Positions 39,227 to 47,510 of a stretch of DNA of 64,000 nt are shown piece after piece; within the stretch, counting starts at the first letter, position 1, and the number at the start of each line of letters is the position of its first letter. The DNA is from Chromobacterium sp. ATCC 53434 (lineage in GTDB: Bacteria; Pseudomonadota; Gammaproteobacteria; Burkholderiales; Chromobacteriaceae): contig NZ_CP025429.1 of the NCBI RefSeq assembly GCF_002848345.1, positions 4,278,001 to 4,342,000 of the forward strand. The letters run 5' to 3'. Made by a program: the position numbers and the translations under genes. A model generated the notes under the pieces. It was not told the DNA's origin. It saw only the letters and a list, made by a program, of their open reading frames with translations, and searched no databases.

Positions 39227-39423
39227 GCCCCCCTCTCCCCAAGCCCTCTCCCGCAAGGGGGAGAGGGGCTGCGAATCGCATCCAGTCTACCGCCCGGAAA
39301 CGCACGCCGCGTGGCCGGCATCGCTCGCTTACGGTCAAGCGGCGCCTGTCTCGTGAAAACCACGACGGCGCAGCGCCCTCCCCTCTCCCCCCGCGGGAGA
39401 GGGGCCGGGGGAGAGGGGCGACA
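39227..39423. repeat. Pair of CCCTCTCCC-type extragenic inverted repeats
   Basis: Two hairpins made of CCCTCTCCC and GGGAGAGGG arms (about 39231-39270 and 39376-39420) occupy the gap between two converging genes. Similar C/T-rich palindromes are dispersed between genes of many beta- and gammaproteobacteria and often act as terminators. The 100 bases between them hold no gene that I can recognise. Confidence 0.65.
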
Positions 39424-40020
39424 TCACCCCAGAATCAGCCGCTGCAGCAGGCTCTGGCCCGCCGGCCAGCTGCCGAGGCCGGCCTGGCTGCCGATATGGC
39501 CGCAGGCGCCGGCATCGTGCAGTTCCGCGCCCCAGGCCGCCGCCATCCGCCCGGCCGCTTCGAAGCCGCAGAACGGATCGTCGCGGCTGGCGGCGACGAT
39601 GACCGGCGCCGGCAGCCGCTGCGCCAGCGGTGCCTCGAAGCCGGAGAAGGCCGGCAGCGTCACGCCGGCCGGCAACTCGCCGCTGGCGCGCGCCACCGCT
39701 TCCGCGATCGGCAGCGCCGGCGGCGCGACCAGCAACAGGCCCTTCACCCTGCGCTGTTCCGACAGCGAAGCCTGCAGCAACCAGGCGACGGCGGTGTGGC
39801 AGCCCAGGCTGTGGGCGGCGATGACCAGCCGGCCCGGAATGCCGGCCGCGGCGGCGGACAGCCCCGCCACCCATTCGTCGCGGTCCGGATACAGCCAGTC
39901 GCGCTGCGCGGCCCGCCGCGCCAGCGGATAGCCGAGCTCCCAGCGGCTCTGCCAGTGCGCGTGGCCGGAGTCGCCCCAACCCGGCACCGTCAGCAATGTG
40001 ACGTCATCGTCGTCCCACAT
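39424..40020 (-). CDS. Alpha/beta hydrolase, RBBP9/YdeN family
   Basis: A 198-residue serine hydrolase of the RBBP9/YdeN type. The N-terminus VTLLTVPGWGDSGHAHWQSRWE is typical; the nucleophile Ser lies in VIAAHSLGCHTAVAW, an Asp in AASRDDPFC and the catalytic His in GACGHIGSQAGLGSWP. Function is unknown. The ATG at 40020 overlaps the exoA stop (ATGA), so it is translated with exoA. Confidence 0.88.
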   Translation of the reverse strand: MWDDDDVTLLTVPGWGDSGHAHWQSRWELGYPLARRAAQRDWLYPDRDEWVAGLSAAAAGIPGRLVIAAHSLGCHTAVAWLLQASLSEQRRVKGLLLVAPPALPIAEAVARASGELPAGVTLPAFSGFEAPLAQRLPAPVIVAASRDDPFCGFEAAGRMAAAWGAELHDAGACGHIGSQAGLGSWPAGQSLLQRLILG

Positions 40021-40796
40021 CACGGCGCCCGCCGGTAATCGACGATCAGCGGCGCGTGGTCGGAGAATTTCTCGTCCTTGTAGACGCTGGCCGCTTCGGC
40101 CAGCTCCATCAGCGACGGCGTGACGATCTGGTAGTCGATGCGCCAGCCGACATCCTTGGCATAGGCCTGGCCGCGGTTGCTCCACCAGGTGTAGCCCGGC
40201 GCCTCCGGATACAGATTGCGCCAGGCGTCGCGCCAGCCGACGCGGCCCAGCAAGTCGGTCATCCACGCGCGCTCCTCCGGCAGGAAGCCGGAGTTCTTCA
40301 GGTTGCCCTTCCAGTTCTTCAGGTCGATCTCCTGGTGCGCGATGTTCCAGTCGCCGCAGATCACGATGTCGCGGCCGTCGGCGCGCAGCTTTTCCAGATG
40401 CGGCATGAAAACATCGAGGAAGGCGAACTTCACCTGCTGGCGCTCGTCGCTGCTGGAACCGGACGGCAGATACAGCGACACCACCGACAGCTTGCCGAAA
40501 TCCAGCTGCAGGAAACGGCCCTCGGCGTCGATCCAGTCGACGCCCAGGCCTTCCACCACCGCGTCGGGCTTGTGGCGGGTGTACAGGCCCACGCCGCTAT
40601 AGCCCTTCTTCTCGGCGTAGTGGAAGTAACCGGCCAGGCCGTCCGGATTGCGCATCCGTTCTGACAGGTCGCCGGCCTGCGCCTTCAGTTCCTGCACGCA
40701 GACGAAATCGGCGTTGATGGTGGCCAGCCAATCGAAAAAGCCCTTCTTGTCCGCCGAGCGGATGCCATTGAGGTTGGCGGAAACGATTCGAAGCAT
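40020..40796 (-). CDS. Exodeoxyribonuclease III family AP endonuclease
   Basis: A 258-residue member of the ExoIII/APE1 family (ExoA/XthA), acting in base excision repair. Motifs in order: RIVSANLNGIRSA, VQELKAQ (metal-binding Glu), SLYLPSGSSSDERQ, ICGDWNIAHQEIDLKN (catalytic Asp and Asn), WWSNRGQAYAKDVGWRIDYQ and DHAPLIVDY with the terminal Asp-His pair. GGGAG precedes ATG 40796. It diverges from pyrE across a 74-base gap. Confidence 0.95.
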   Translation of the reverse strand: MLRIVSANLNGIRSADKKGFFDWLATINADFVCVQELKAQAGDLSERMRNPDGLAGYFHYAEKKGYSGVGLYTRHKPDAVVEGLGVDWIDAEGRFLQLDFGKLSVVSLYLPSGSSSDERQQVKFAFLDVFMPHLEKLRADGRDIVICGDWNIAHQEIDLKNWKGNLKNSGFLPEERAWMTDLLGRVGWRDAWRNLYPEAPGYTWWSNRGQAYAKDVGWRIDYQIVTPSLMELAEAASVYKDEKFSDHAPLIVDYRRAP

Positions 40797-40870
40797 TGTG
40801 TCTCCCGTGCTATGCTTGCGGCGGTTTTTTTCAGCCGTTCAAACAGTTAACGATTCAGTGAGGAGTAAGG

Positions 40871-41515
40871 ATGAGCGATTTCCGTCAGGATTTTATTCGT
40901 TTTGCGCTCGACAAGCAGGTTTTGAAGTTTGGCGAGTTCATCACCAAGGCGGGCCGCAAGTCGCCCTACTTCTTCAACGCCGGCCTGTTCAACGACGGCG
41001 CGTCCACGCTGAGCCTGTCGCGCTTCTACGCCCGATCCATTCTGGCCAGCGGCATCGAATTCGACATGCTGTTCGGGCCGGCCTATAAAGGCATCATACT
41101 GGCCGCCGCCGCCGGCATGGCGCTGGCCGAACAGGGTCGCAACGCGCCGTTCGCCTACAACCGCAAGGAGGCGAAGGACCACGGCGAGGGCGGCACCCTG
41201 GTCGGCGCGCCGCTGCGAGGCAAGGTGCTGATCATAGACGATGTGATCTCGGCCGGCACCTCGGTGCGCGAATCGGTGGCGCTGATCCGCGCCGCCGGCG
41301 CCGAACCGGCCGGCGTCGCCATCGCGCTGGACCGGATGGAGCGCGGCCAGGGCGAATTGTCGGCGGTGCAGGAAGTGGCCCAGCAACACGGTCTGCCGGT
41401 GGTGGCGATCGCCACGCTGAAAGACGTGCTGGGCTTCCTGGAAAACAGTCCGGAACTGGCGGCGCATCTGGACGCGGTCCGCGCCTATCGCGCCGAATAC
41501 GGAGTCGATTACTGA
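40871..41515 (+). CDS. pyrE: Orotate phosphoribosyltransferase
   Basis: PyrE joins orotate to PRPP to give OMP in pyrimidine synthesis. The 214-residue product has [18 protein letters not shown], the flexible loop [12 protein letters not shown] and the PRPP-binding [28 protein letters not shown] lies before ATG 40871. The stop overlaps the next gene (TGATG), a coupled arrangement. Confidence 0.97.
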   Translation: MSDFRQDFIRFALDKQVLKFGEFITKAGRKSPYFFNAGLFNDGASTLSLSRFYARSILASGIEFDMLFGPAYKGIILAAAAGMALAEQGRNAPFAYNRKEAKDHGEGGTLVGAPLRGKVLIIDDVISAGTSVRESVALIRAAGAEPAGVAIALDRMERGQGELSAVQEVAQQHGLPVVAIATLKDVLGFLENSPELAAHLDAVRAYRAEYGVDY

Positions 41516-42102
41516 TGAAAACGCTTGCCGGATTGTCGCTGCTATTGTGCTCGCTGGCCCAGGCCGGCGTGTACAAGTGGGTGGACGAGACCGGCAAGAC
41601 GCATTACAGCGACTCTCCGCCGCTGCAGAACCAGAGCCGCGGCGTCTCCGAGCTGAGCCGGCAAGGCGCCGTCACCCGGCAGGCGGAAACCGAGCCTCAG
41701 CGCAAGGCGCGCGAGGCTTCCGCCGCCGCCGCGCGGCAGGCGCTGCAGCAGCGCCAGGAACAGCAGCGCCACGACCAGGCCCTGAGCCAGAGCTATCCGA
41801 CGCTGGCCGATCTGAAGGCCGACCGCGACAAGCAGTTGGCGGCGCTGCAGTCGGCGCTGCGGGCGCTGGAATTGCGCGCCCAGGGGCTGACGCTGCAGCA
41901 GCGCAATCTGCAGAAGGACGCCGACCTAGCCGCCCGCCAGCATCAGCCGCCGCGCGCCGCCACCCAGCACGATCTGCAGGTCTTGCAGCACGAGCAAAAG
42001 GACCTCGCCGCGATGCTCGCCGCCAAGCGCGCCGAAATCGACGCCTACCGCCAGAAAATGCAGCAGGATCTGCTGCGCTACCAGCAATTGAACGCCAAGT
42101 AA
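41515..42102 (+). CDS. Periplasmic DUF4124-domain protein with coiled coil
   Basis: A 195-residue exported protein. A signal peptide ([17 protein letters not shown]) leads into GVYKWVDETGKTHYSDSPP, the DUF4124 signature common in proteobacterial envelope proteins. The rest is a Gln/Ala/Arg-rich coiled coil, about residues 60-190. No function is known. The ATG overlaps the pyrE stop codon. Confidence 0.85.
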   Translation: MKTLAGLSLLLCSLAQAGVYKWVDETGKTHYSDSPPLQNQSRGVSELSRQGAVTRQAETEPQRKAREASAAAARQALQQRQEQQRHDQALSQSYPTLADLKADRDKQLAALQSALRALELRAQGLTLQQRNLQKDADLAARQHQPPRAATQHDLQVLQHEQKDLAAMLAAKRAEIDAYRQKMQQDLLRYQQLNAK

Positions 42103-42103
42103 G

Positions 42104-42430
42104 TTACTGGCCGCCTTCCTTGCGCTGCCAGGCCTGGTTCAGCGTCTGCGTGGCCTGGTTCAGCCCCTGCTGCGCGCCGCTTTGCACGGCGCCGGCCGCC
42201 GCCAGCTCGGCATTGGCCTTGTCCAGCGCCGCCTGGGCGCCGGCCAAGCGCTGCTCGGCCAGCGCCTTGGCGTCCTCGGCCGCCTTCATCCTGGTATCGG
42301 CCAGCCGCTGCTGGCTCTGCGCCTGCTGGAACGCCATCTGCGCCGCCAGCAACTGCTCGTCGGCCGTCTGCGCCAGCGCGGCGCCCGCCCACAGGGCCGT
42401 CAGCAACGGCATGCTCTTGATCAGTGTCAT
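42104..42430 (-). CDS. Small exported coiled-coil protein of unknown function
   Basis: A 108-residue protein with a signal peptide (about 1-20, ending AALA) and an Ala/Gln-rich coiled coil over the remainder (QTADEQLLAAQMAFQQAQ to the end). I do not recognise a family. It lies tail to tail with the DUF4124 gene with only one base between the stop codons and, curiously, both encode small periplasmic coiled coils. Confidence 0.6.
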   Translation of the reverse strand: MTLIKSMPLLTALWAGAALAQTADEQLLAAQMAFQQAQSQQRLADTRMKAAEDAKALAEQRLAGAQAALDKANAELAAAGAVQSGAQQGLNQATQTLNQAWQRKEGGQ

Positions 42431-42518
42431 CGAATCCCCCTTGGCCGCCCTCCGGCCATTCTGCCGCCATTATGCGGCAAGCCGGCCGGCAGCTCCATCG
42501 CGCCGGGCGACCGATCCG

Positions 42519-42902
42519 TCAACGCGGCCGCGACGGCCGGCCGAGCAGATAGGCCAGCACCGCCAGCTCGATCGCCGCCACCAGCCAGGGCACCCAGTGC
42601 GGGGGCCGCGCCAGCAGCAGCGCCGCGAAGCCGGCGCCCATGCCCAGCGCCGCGAAGCACTTGGCCTTGACCGGCACCACCCGCTGCTCGCGCCAGAGCC
42701 GCAGGCCGGGACCGTAGCGCGGATGCGCCAACAGCCTGGCCTCCAGGCGCGGCGACGACTTGCTGAAACAGGCCAGCGCCAGGATCAGGAAGATGGTGGT
42801 CGGCATCACCGGCAGCAAGGCGCCTATCACCGCCAGCGCCACCATCGCGAAGCCGCCCAGCAGATAGAGCCAGCGCACCGCCCGATGCGGCGCGGCGCTC
42901 AA
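42519..42902 (-). CDS. DUF454 (YbaN-type) inner-membrane protein
   Basis: A 127-residue membrane protein of the YbaN/DUF454 family. LYLLGGFAMVALAVIGALLPVMPTTIFLILALACFSKSSPR is the diagnostic N-terminal half, followed by HPRYGPGLRLWRE. Two more hydrophobic segments end the protein. Function is unknown, but in several bacteria the gene neighbours heme or iron genes; here its start overlaps the heme oxygenase stop by four bases. Confidence 0.88.
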   Translation of the reverse strand: MSAAPHRAVRWLYLLGGFAMVALAVIGALLPVMPTTIFLILALACFSKSSPRLEARLLAHPRYGPGLRLWREQRVVPVKAKCFAALGMGAGFAALLLARPPHWVPWLVAAIELAVLAYLLGRPSRPR

Positions 42903-43480
42903 GCGTACACCCGGTCCAGGTGGGCGTTCATGCAGGCGAAGGCCGCCACCGCGCCGGCGGTGACGCGCGCCTCGGCCTCGTCGTCCAGCTGCAGGCCGTC
43001 CAGCGCCGAGGTGAAGGTGCGCCAGTGCCGGGCGCGGCCGTCCGGATGGCCGGCCAGGTGGCGGGCGCCGAAGTTTTCGTCCAGGTCCAGTTTGCCGGCC
43101 AGCTTGTACAGGATGGCGGCGCCGAGCTTGGAGCCTTCCACCACGTACAGCCAGCCCATCGCGCTGGCCACGTCCAGGCTGGCGCTGACCGGCGCGGCAT
43201 CGAGCTGAGGCAGCGGCCGGCCCAGATCGCCCATGTCGGCGGCGATGCTCAGATAACGGCGGCGCTCGGCCAGGTCGGAGAACAGCTTGGCCAGCTCCGG
43301 ATTGTCGTACAGCGCGTCGGCGTCGCGCAGAAAGCGGTATTGAGCATCGAGGAAGCGCGCGTAATTGTCGCGGCTGGCGAACGGCTGATTGGCCATGATG
43401 CGCTGGTCGAGCTGATCATGGGTCTCGTGGGTGCGGGCTTTCAGGTCCTGGGTGCGGGTGCGTTCGATTACGGTGCTCAT
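42899..43480 (-). CDS. Biliverdin-producing heme oxygenase, HemO type
   Basis: A 193-residue bacterial heme oxygenase that opens the heme ring to release iron. LKARTHETHDQLDQRIM contains the proximal His, and GWLYVVEGSKLGAAILYKLAG is the distal helix with its Gly-rich bend, as in Neisseria HemO and Pseudomonas PigA. ATG 43480 is chosen because family similarity starts there (an upstream in-frame extension lacks it). A Fur-box-like sequence 47-68 bases upstream supports iron repression. It forms an overlapping pair with the DUF454 gene. Confidence 0.92.
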   Translation of the reverse strand: MSTVIERTRTQDLKARTHETHDQLDQRIMANQPFASRDNYARFLDAQYRFLRDADALYDNPELAKLFSDLAERRRYLSIAADMGDLGRPLPQLDAAPVSASLDVASAMGWLYVVEGSKLGAAILYKLAGKLDLDENFGARHLAGHPDGRARHWRTFTSALDGLQLDDEAEARVTAGAVAAFACMNAHLDRVYA

Positions 43481-43526
43481 CACGGGTACATCCTGTTGCA
43501 GGGCGGAACATGGCCGCCGGCGATTA

Positions 43527-43548
43527 AATCGCAATGATAACCATTTTT
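43527..43548 (-). promoter_or_regulatory. Fur box upstream of heme oxygenase
   Basis: AATGATAACCATT (43533-43545) matches 12 of 13 bases of the Fur-box core AATGATAATCATT. It lies in an AT-rich stretch directly upstream of an iron-acquisition gene. Confidence 0.7.
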
Positions 43549-43614
43549 ATTTAAAAGAAAAAGCGGCAACGACGATGCGGCGGGAAAACGATGGGATCTA
43601 GAGGATGGAATACG

Positions 43615-43690
43615 TGGTGGGTCGTGCGGGATTCGAACCTGCGACCAACGGATTAAAAGTCCGCTGCTCTACCAGCTGAGCTAACGACCC
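43615..43690 (-). tRNA. tRNA-Lys (anticodon UUU), copy 1
   Basis: A 76-nt cloverleaf: acceptor GGGTCGT/ACGACCC, D arm GCTCAGCTGGTAGAGC, anticodon loop CTTTTAA and T arm GGTTCGAATCC, with encoded CCA. Fifth and last in transcription order of five tRNA-Lys genes. Confidence 0.98.
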
Positions 43691-43725
43691 GTTGTGGAAT
43701 GCGTCTGGAGAGGTGCGGGAGGAGA

Positions 43726-43801
43726 TGGTGGGTCGTGAGTGGCTCGAACACTCGACCTACGGATTAAGAGTCCGCTGCTCTACCAACTGAGCTAACGACC
43801 C
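43726..43801 (-). tRNA. tRNA-Lys (anticodon CUU), copy 1
   Basis: A 76-nt cloverleaf with the same acceptor stem as its neighbours but anticodon loop CTCTTAA and a different T arm (GAGTG TTCGAGC CACTC). CCA is encoded. Confidence 0.98.
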
Positions 43802-43835
43802 ATCGGCCTGCACTGAAAAACGAAATGAACTTGAT

Positions 43836-43911
43836 TGGTGGGTCGTGCGGGATTCGAACCTGCGACCAACGGATTAAAAGTCCGCTGCTCTACCAGCTGA
43901 GCTAACGACCC
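43836..43911 (-). tRNA. tRNA-Lys (anticodon UUU), copy 2
   Basis: Sequence appears identical to the UUU copy at 43615-43690, including CCA. Confidence 0.98.
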
Positions 43912-43940
43912 GCACAACGTACGGCAAGCATGTCTTTGGA

Positions 43941-44016
43941 TGGTGGGTCGTGAGTGGCTCGAACACTCGACCTACGGATTAAGAGTCCGCTGCTCTACCA
44001 ACTGAGCTAACGACCC
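43941..44016 (-). tRNA. tRNA-Lys (anticodon CUU), copy 2
   Basis: Sequence appears identical to the CUU copy at 43726-43801, including CCA. Confidence 0.98.
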
Positions 44017-44055
44017 GTCCGGGACATGCTACTACACTATATCAAGCTTTCTCTT

Positions 44056-44131
44056 TGGTGGGTCGTGCGGGATTCGAACCTGCGACCAACGGATTAAAAG
44101 TCCGCTGCTCTACCAGCTGAGCTAACGACCC
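44056..44131 (-). tRNA. tRNA-Lys (anticodon UUU), copy 3
   Basis: First gene of the cluster in transcription order, and apparently identical to the other two UUU copies. A strong promoter lies just upstream. Confidence 0.98.
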
Positions 44132-44145
44132 AACGAGAGTCCGCA

Positions 44146-44174
44146 ACTATAGTGAAACCGATCAGGCGCGTCAA
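44146..44174 (-). promoter_or_regulatory. Sigma-70 promoter of the tRNA-Lys cluster
   Basis: On the minus strand TTGACG and TATAGT are separated by exactly 17 bases, and the start would fall about seven bases before the first tRNA. The TGCGGACTC discriminator is GC-rich, as in stringently controlled stable-RNA promoters. Confidence 0.82.
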
Positions 44175-44244
44175 GCCATGTCGTGAAAAATATTTCGCGC
44201 GCGGCCTGTCTGCCGGGAACGAAACGCGCGCCGCGGAGGTCGCA

Positions 44245-44604
44245 TCACGATGCGCCGCGTTCGCTCCCACTTGAAAGCACGCTGTCCGATACCCATGTCA
44301 GGTAGGCGGACAAGCCGAGCGCCAGCGGCAGGGCGACGATTTCCGGCACCTGGTACGGATGCAGCTGCGTCAATCGCCGCTCCAGCCTGTCGTAGACATC
44401 GCGACGGGTCTTGATCAGCAGCGGGATTTCCTCGGCCCGCTCCACCTGGTCCTGCCAGCGGTATACCGAGCGGCACGGCGCCAGGATGTTGACGCAGGCG
44501 GCCAGCCGCTCGTCCACCAGCGCCGCCGCGATCCGTTCGGCCACCGGCTGATCGGGCGCGTTGCAGACAACCAATAAACATTCGTCAGATGGAAAAGTAT
44601 TCAA
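44245..44604 (-). CDS. cutA: Divalent-cation tolerance protein CutA
   Basis: A 119-residue trimeric CutA1-family protein. Core motifs are LLVVCNAPDQPVAERIAAALVDERLAACVNI, SVYRWQDQVERAEEIPLLIKT and HPYQVPEIVALPL, all conserved. There is no ATG in a suitable position, so translation probably begins at TTG 44604, with AGGAG ten bases upstream. That ribosome site lies inside the coding start of the divergent fxsA gene. The physiological role of CutA is unclear despite the copper-tolerance name. Confidence 0.9.
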   Translation of the reverse strand: MNTFPSDECLLVVCNAPDQPVAERIAAALVDERLAACVNILAPCRSVYRWQDQVERAEEIPLLIKTRRDVYDRLERRLTQLHPYQVPEIVALPLALGLSAYLTWVSDSVLSSGSERGAS

Positions 44605-44605
44605 G

Positions 44606-45049
44606 ATGCGCGCACTCCTGTTGTTGTTGCTGATCTACCCGTTCGCCGAAATCGCGGCCCTGGTCGCGCTGGCCGATCATATCGGCGGCCTCGCCGTCTT
44701 CCTGCTGGTCGTGCTGTCTTCGATGCTGGGCCTGTGGATGCTGCGCCACCAGAAGCTGGGCGCGCTGCTGACGCTGGGCAGCATGATGCGCCAGGGCGAC
44801 AAGGTTTCGCTGTATTCGCTGCTGTGGCCGCTGCGCTACGCGCTGGCCGGCGTGCTCTTCCTGCTGCCCGGCCTGCTCAGCGATCTGGCGGCCATCCTGC
44901 TGCTGCTGCCGCTGAAAGGCCCGGACATCCAGCTGCGCACCGCGCCGCCGGCGCCCGGCGGCAACGCCAGCACCGGTGCCGGCGACGTGATCGAAGGCGA
45001 GTACAATCGCGTCGACGAGCAGACGCCGCCGGAACGCCGCATTCAGTGA
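44606..45049 (+). CDS. fxsA: FxsA-family membrane protein
   Basis: A 147-residue protein. [28 protein letters not shown] opens the FxsA signature, followed by a second helix ([18 protein letters not shown]), a polar loop and a third hydrophobic segment ([25 protein letters not shown]), then a short cytoplasmic tail. In E. coli FxsA overproduction counters F-plasmid exclusion of phage T7; the normal role is unknown. ATG 44606 is back to back with the cutA start. Confidence 0.9.
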   Translation: MRALLLLLLIYPFAEIAALVALADHIGGLAVFLLVVLSSMLGLWMLRHQKLGALLTLGSMMRQGDKVSLYSLLWPLRYALAGVLFLLPGLLSDLAAILLLLPLKGPDIQLRTAPPAPGGNASTGAGDVIEGEYNRVDEQTPPERRIQ

Positions 45050-45192
45050 ACATCGAATTTCGCCAGCACCTCGCCCTCGGCCAGATCGCAGCGGATTTCC
45101 ACCACCTTGTGGCAACTCTTGTCGCTGGGCTGCACGTAGCGCGTCAGGCGTACGCCGCCGGCTTGGCGGGACAGCCAGGGTTTCATCGCCAT
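45043..45192 (-). CDS. Possible small protein of about 49 residues
   Basis: A short frame, [20 protein letters not shown]..., on the strand opposite to its neighbours, filling the gap between fxsA and dps. GGACGG lies just before, giving good spacing to the second ATG (45186). The sequence is mixed in composition and reads like a folded small protein ([21 protein letters not shown]), unlike the Arg/Pro-rich shadow frames around it. No family is recognised and it overlaps the end of fxsA by seven bases. Confidence 0.4.
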   Translation of the reverse strand: MAMKPWLSRQAGGVRLTRYVQPSDKSCHKVVEIRCDLAEGEVLAKFDVH

Positions 45193-45263
45193 TTTCCGTC
45201 CAAAACGGGAAGTGTAGTTCAAAACGCGGCCCGCCAGAGCGGCCGTCACACAGGAGCATCGTC

Positions 45264-45728
45264 ATGGATATCGGCATCAACGAACAAGACCGCCAGCGCA
45301 TCGCCGAAGGACTGTCCCGGCTGCTGGCCGACAGCTACACCCTGTACCTGAAGACCCACAACTTCCACTGGAACGTCACCGGGCCGATGTTCAACACGCT
45401 GCACCTGATGTTCGAGACCCAGTACAACGAGCTGTCGCTGGCGGTGGACGCCGTCGCCGAGCGCATTCGCGCGCTCGGCCACTACGCGCCCGGCAGCTAC
45501 GCCGATTACGCCCGGCTGACCTCGATTGCCGAAGCCAACGGCGTGCCCAAGGCCGAGGACATGATCCGCCAGCTGGTGGACGGCCACGAAACGGTGTGCC
45601 GCACCGCCCGCAGCATTTTCGAGGTGGTGGACCATGCCGGCGACGAGCCCAGCGCCGACCTGCTGACCCAACGCCTGCAGGTGCACGAGAAGACCGCCTG
45701 GATGCTGCGCAGCATGCTGGAAAAATAA
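45264..45728 (+). CDS. dps: Dps-family DNA-protection / miniferritin protein
   Basis: A 154-residue Dps-like protein forming 12-mer cages that oxidise and store iron with peroxide. The inter-subunit ferroxidase ligands are visible: His in [14 protein letters not shown], and Asp/Glu in [23 protein letters not shown]. The family N-terminal signature and the helix [13 protein letters not shown] are present. The N-terminus is short and not strongly basic, so DNA binding is uncertain. AGGAG precedes ATG 45264. Confidence 0.93.
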   Translation: MDIGINEQDRQRIAEGLSRLLADSYTLYLKTHNFHWNVTGPMFNTLHLMFETQYNELSLAVDAVAERIRALGHYAPGSYADYARLTSIAEANGVPKAEDMIRQLVDGHETVCRTARSIFEVVDHAGDEPSADLLTQRLQVHEKTAWMLRSMLEK

Positions 45729-45818
45729 GCGCGGACAGCGAAGGCGCCGCGCCATGCTTTGGTCCGGCGTCTCCGCGCCGCCGCCGTGCTACACTCCGGC
45801 AAAGTCCGGAATCTCGCC

Positions 45819-46655
45819 ATGGCCGACCACCTGTACAGCACACGACCGAACGCCCCCGGCAACCGCCTGCTGTGGTTGACGGCGGCGTTGTCGCTGCTGG
45901 CGCATCTGCTGCTGTTCGGCGTCGGCGGCTTCTCGTCGTCCAGCCCGTTCGCCGCCGAGCCGGCGCCACGCCAGCTCAGCATCCGGCTGACGCGCCAGGC
46001 CTCGCCTACCGCGCCAGCCACCGCCCGCGCCGCCGAGGAGAACCACGGCGGCGCCGGCAACACCGCCGCTCCGGACCAGCTGCTCAGCCGCAGCGAACGC
46101 CACCGCCAGGCCGGCGAGCCGGCGCCGACGCCGCCGGTTCAAGCCCCGACGCCGCTCAATCCGATCACCCGGCCGGAACCGGCCAGGCCGCTGCAGCCGA
46201 CGCCGGCGGTCAGCGCCGCCTCCTTGATGTCCCAGGTCCGCGATCTGGCCAATAGCAGCGGCGACAACGCCGTCGCCGACAACGACCGCGAGACCGGCCG
46301 CGACGGCGCCAACCTCGGCGAGGCCACGCGCGGCTATTCCTGGGCGCGCTACCAGGCCGACTGGCAGCTGAAGGTCGAGCGGATAGGCAATCGAAACTAT
46401 CCGGAGGAGGCGCGCCGGCAGGGGCTGCACGGCGCGGTGACGCTGGAGGTGACGATAGCGGCCGACGGCAGCCTGCGCGGCCAGCGCGTCAGCCGCAGCT
46501 CCGGCAACGCCATTCTGGACGAGGCGGCCCGCCGCATCATCGACATGGCGGCGCCGTTCTCGCCGTTTCCGCCGGCGCTGGCGAAACGCTTCCCGACCCA
46601 GCGCCTGAGCCTGAGATTCATCTTCACCCGCGACAACCTGTTGTCCAGCCAATGA
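45819..46655 (+). CDS. TonB-family energy transducer
   Basis: A 278-residue inner-membrane protein. A single N-terminal helix (LLWLTAALSLLAHLLLFGV), a Pro-rich periplasmic linker (about 60-145) and a C-terminal TonB domain (NRNYPEEARRQGLHGAVTLEVTIAADGSL to the end) give the TonB plan. It would couple the proton gradient, via ExbB-ExbD encoded elsewhere, to outer-membrane receptors. ATG 45819 follows GGA. No exbBD is adjacent. Confidence 0.9.
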   Translation: MADHLYSTRPNAPGNRLLWLTAALSLLAHLLLFGVGGFSSSSPFAAEPAPRQLSIRLTRQASPTAPATARAAEENHGGAGNTAAPDQLLSRSERHRQAGEPAPTPPVQAPTPLNPITRPEPARPLQPTPAVSAASLMSQVRDLANSSGDNAVADNDRETGRDGANLGEATRGYSWARYQADWQLKVERIGNRNYPEEARRQGLHGAVTLEVTIAADGSLRGQRVSRSSGNAILDEAARRIIDMAAPFSPFPPALAKRFPTQRLSLRFIFTRDNLLSSQ

Positions 46656-46668
46656 ACAAGGATGCATC

Positions 46669-47046
46669 ATGTTTGAAGTCAACCGCAGCATCGCCTTGCT
46701 GCGCCCGCAGGCGCCGTTCCTGGCCTGGCTGAAAAGCCTGCCCGGCGGCATCGATCCGCGACTGACGCTGGCCGAGCTCGCCGCCGGCGGCAACGCGCTG
46801 CTGATCCCGGCCGCCGACGACTACGACGACGCGCGCCATTTCGTCCAGCAGCGTTATCGCGAGCTGTTCGAGGCCGAACTGGCCGACTGGTGCGAGGACC
46901 AGAGCCTGTGGCCGCAGAACCTCAGTCCCAATCTGTTCCAGCAATGGTTTCAACTGGAGATCCACCCGGTGGTCACCGATCTGGCCGCCGAGCCGCTTGA
47001 GCGGGAGGCCTTCGCGCCGCTGGACCTGGACGGCAAGACCGAATAA
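46669..47046 (+). CDS. Conserved protein of unknown function
   Basis: A 125-residue acidic, soluble protein. I do not recognise a named domain. It contains FLAWLKSLPGGIDPRLTLAEL and DWCEDQSLWPQNLSPNLFQQWFQLEIHPVV, which look well conserved and aromatic-rich. AAGGA precedes ATG 46669, and it sits 13 bases after the TonB gene in a run of four co-directional genes. Confidence 0.75.
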   Translation: MFEVNRSIALLRPQAPFLAWLKSLPGGIDPRLTLAELAAGGNALLIPAADDYDDARHFVQQRYRELFEAELADWCEDQSLWPQNLSPNLFQQWFQLEIHPVVTDLAAEPLEREAFAPLDLDGKTE

Positions 47047-47076
47047 GCGCCACGCCATACACAAGGGGGAAAACAC

Positions 47077-47490
47077 ATGGCACACCATACCCGGATCAAG
47101 GTCCGCGGCTATCATCTGGACCTGTTCGGCCACGTCAACAACGCCCGCTACCTGGAATTCCTCGAGGAAGCGCGCTGGAACAGCTTCGAGGACAGCGGCA
47201 CGCTGCCGCAATTCCTGCAGAGCGGCCTGGGCCTCGCCGTGGTCAACATCAATATCGACTACAACCGCCCGGCGACGATGGGCGAGATGCTGCTGATCGA
47301 AACCACGGTCAAATCGATAGGCAACCGCAGCGCGGTGATACACCAGCGCGTGCTGCTGGACGGCAGCGACGCGCTGGTCGCCGAGGCCGACGTCACTTTC
47401 GTGGTGTTCGACACCCGCGCCGGCAAGGCAGTGGTGCTGGAAGGCCAGCTGAGAGAGGCGCTGGAACTGATACAGGCCAAGTCGGCCTGA
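47077..47490 (+). CDS. Acyl-CoA thioesterase, hotdog fold (YbgC/4HBT type)
   Basis: A 137-residue hotdog-fold thioesterase. HLDLFGHVNNARYLEFLEEARW carries the catalytic Asp and conserved His-Val-Asn of the 4-hydroxybenzoyl-CoA thioesterase family. The substrate acyl chain is unknown. AAGGGGG precedes ATG 47077. It lies between the conserved unknown gene and a thioredoxin-like gene. Confidence 0.9.
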   Translation: MAHHTRIKVRGYHLDLFGHVNNARYLEFLEEARWNSFEDSGTLPQFLQSGLGLAVVNINIDYNRPATMGEMLLIETTVKSIGNRSAVIHQRVLLDGSDALVAEADVTFVVFDTRAGKAVVLEGQLREALELIQAKSA

Positions 47491-47510
47491 CACCGGATCG
47501 GAAATACGAA

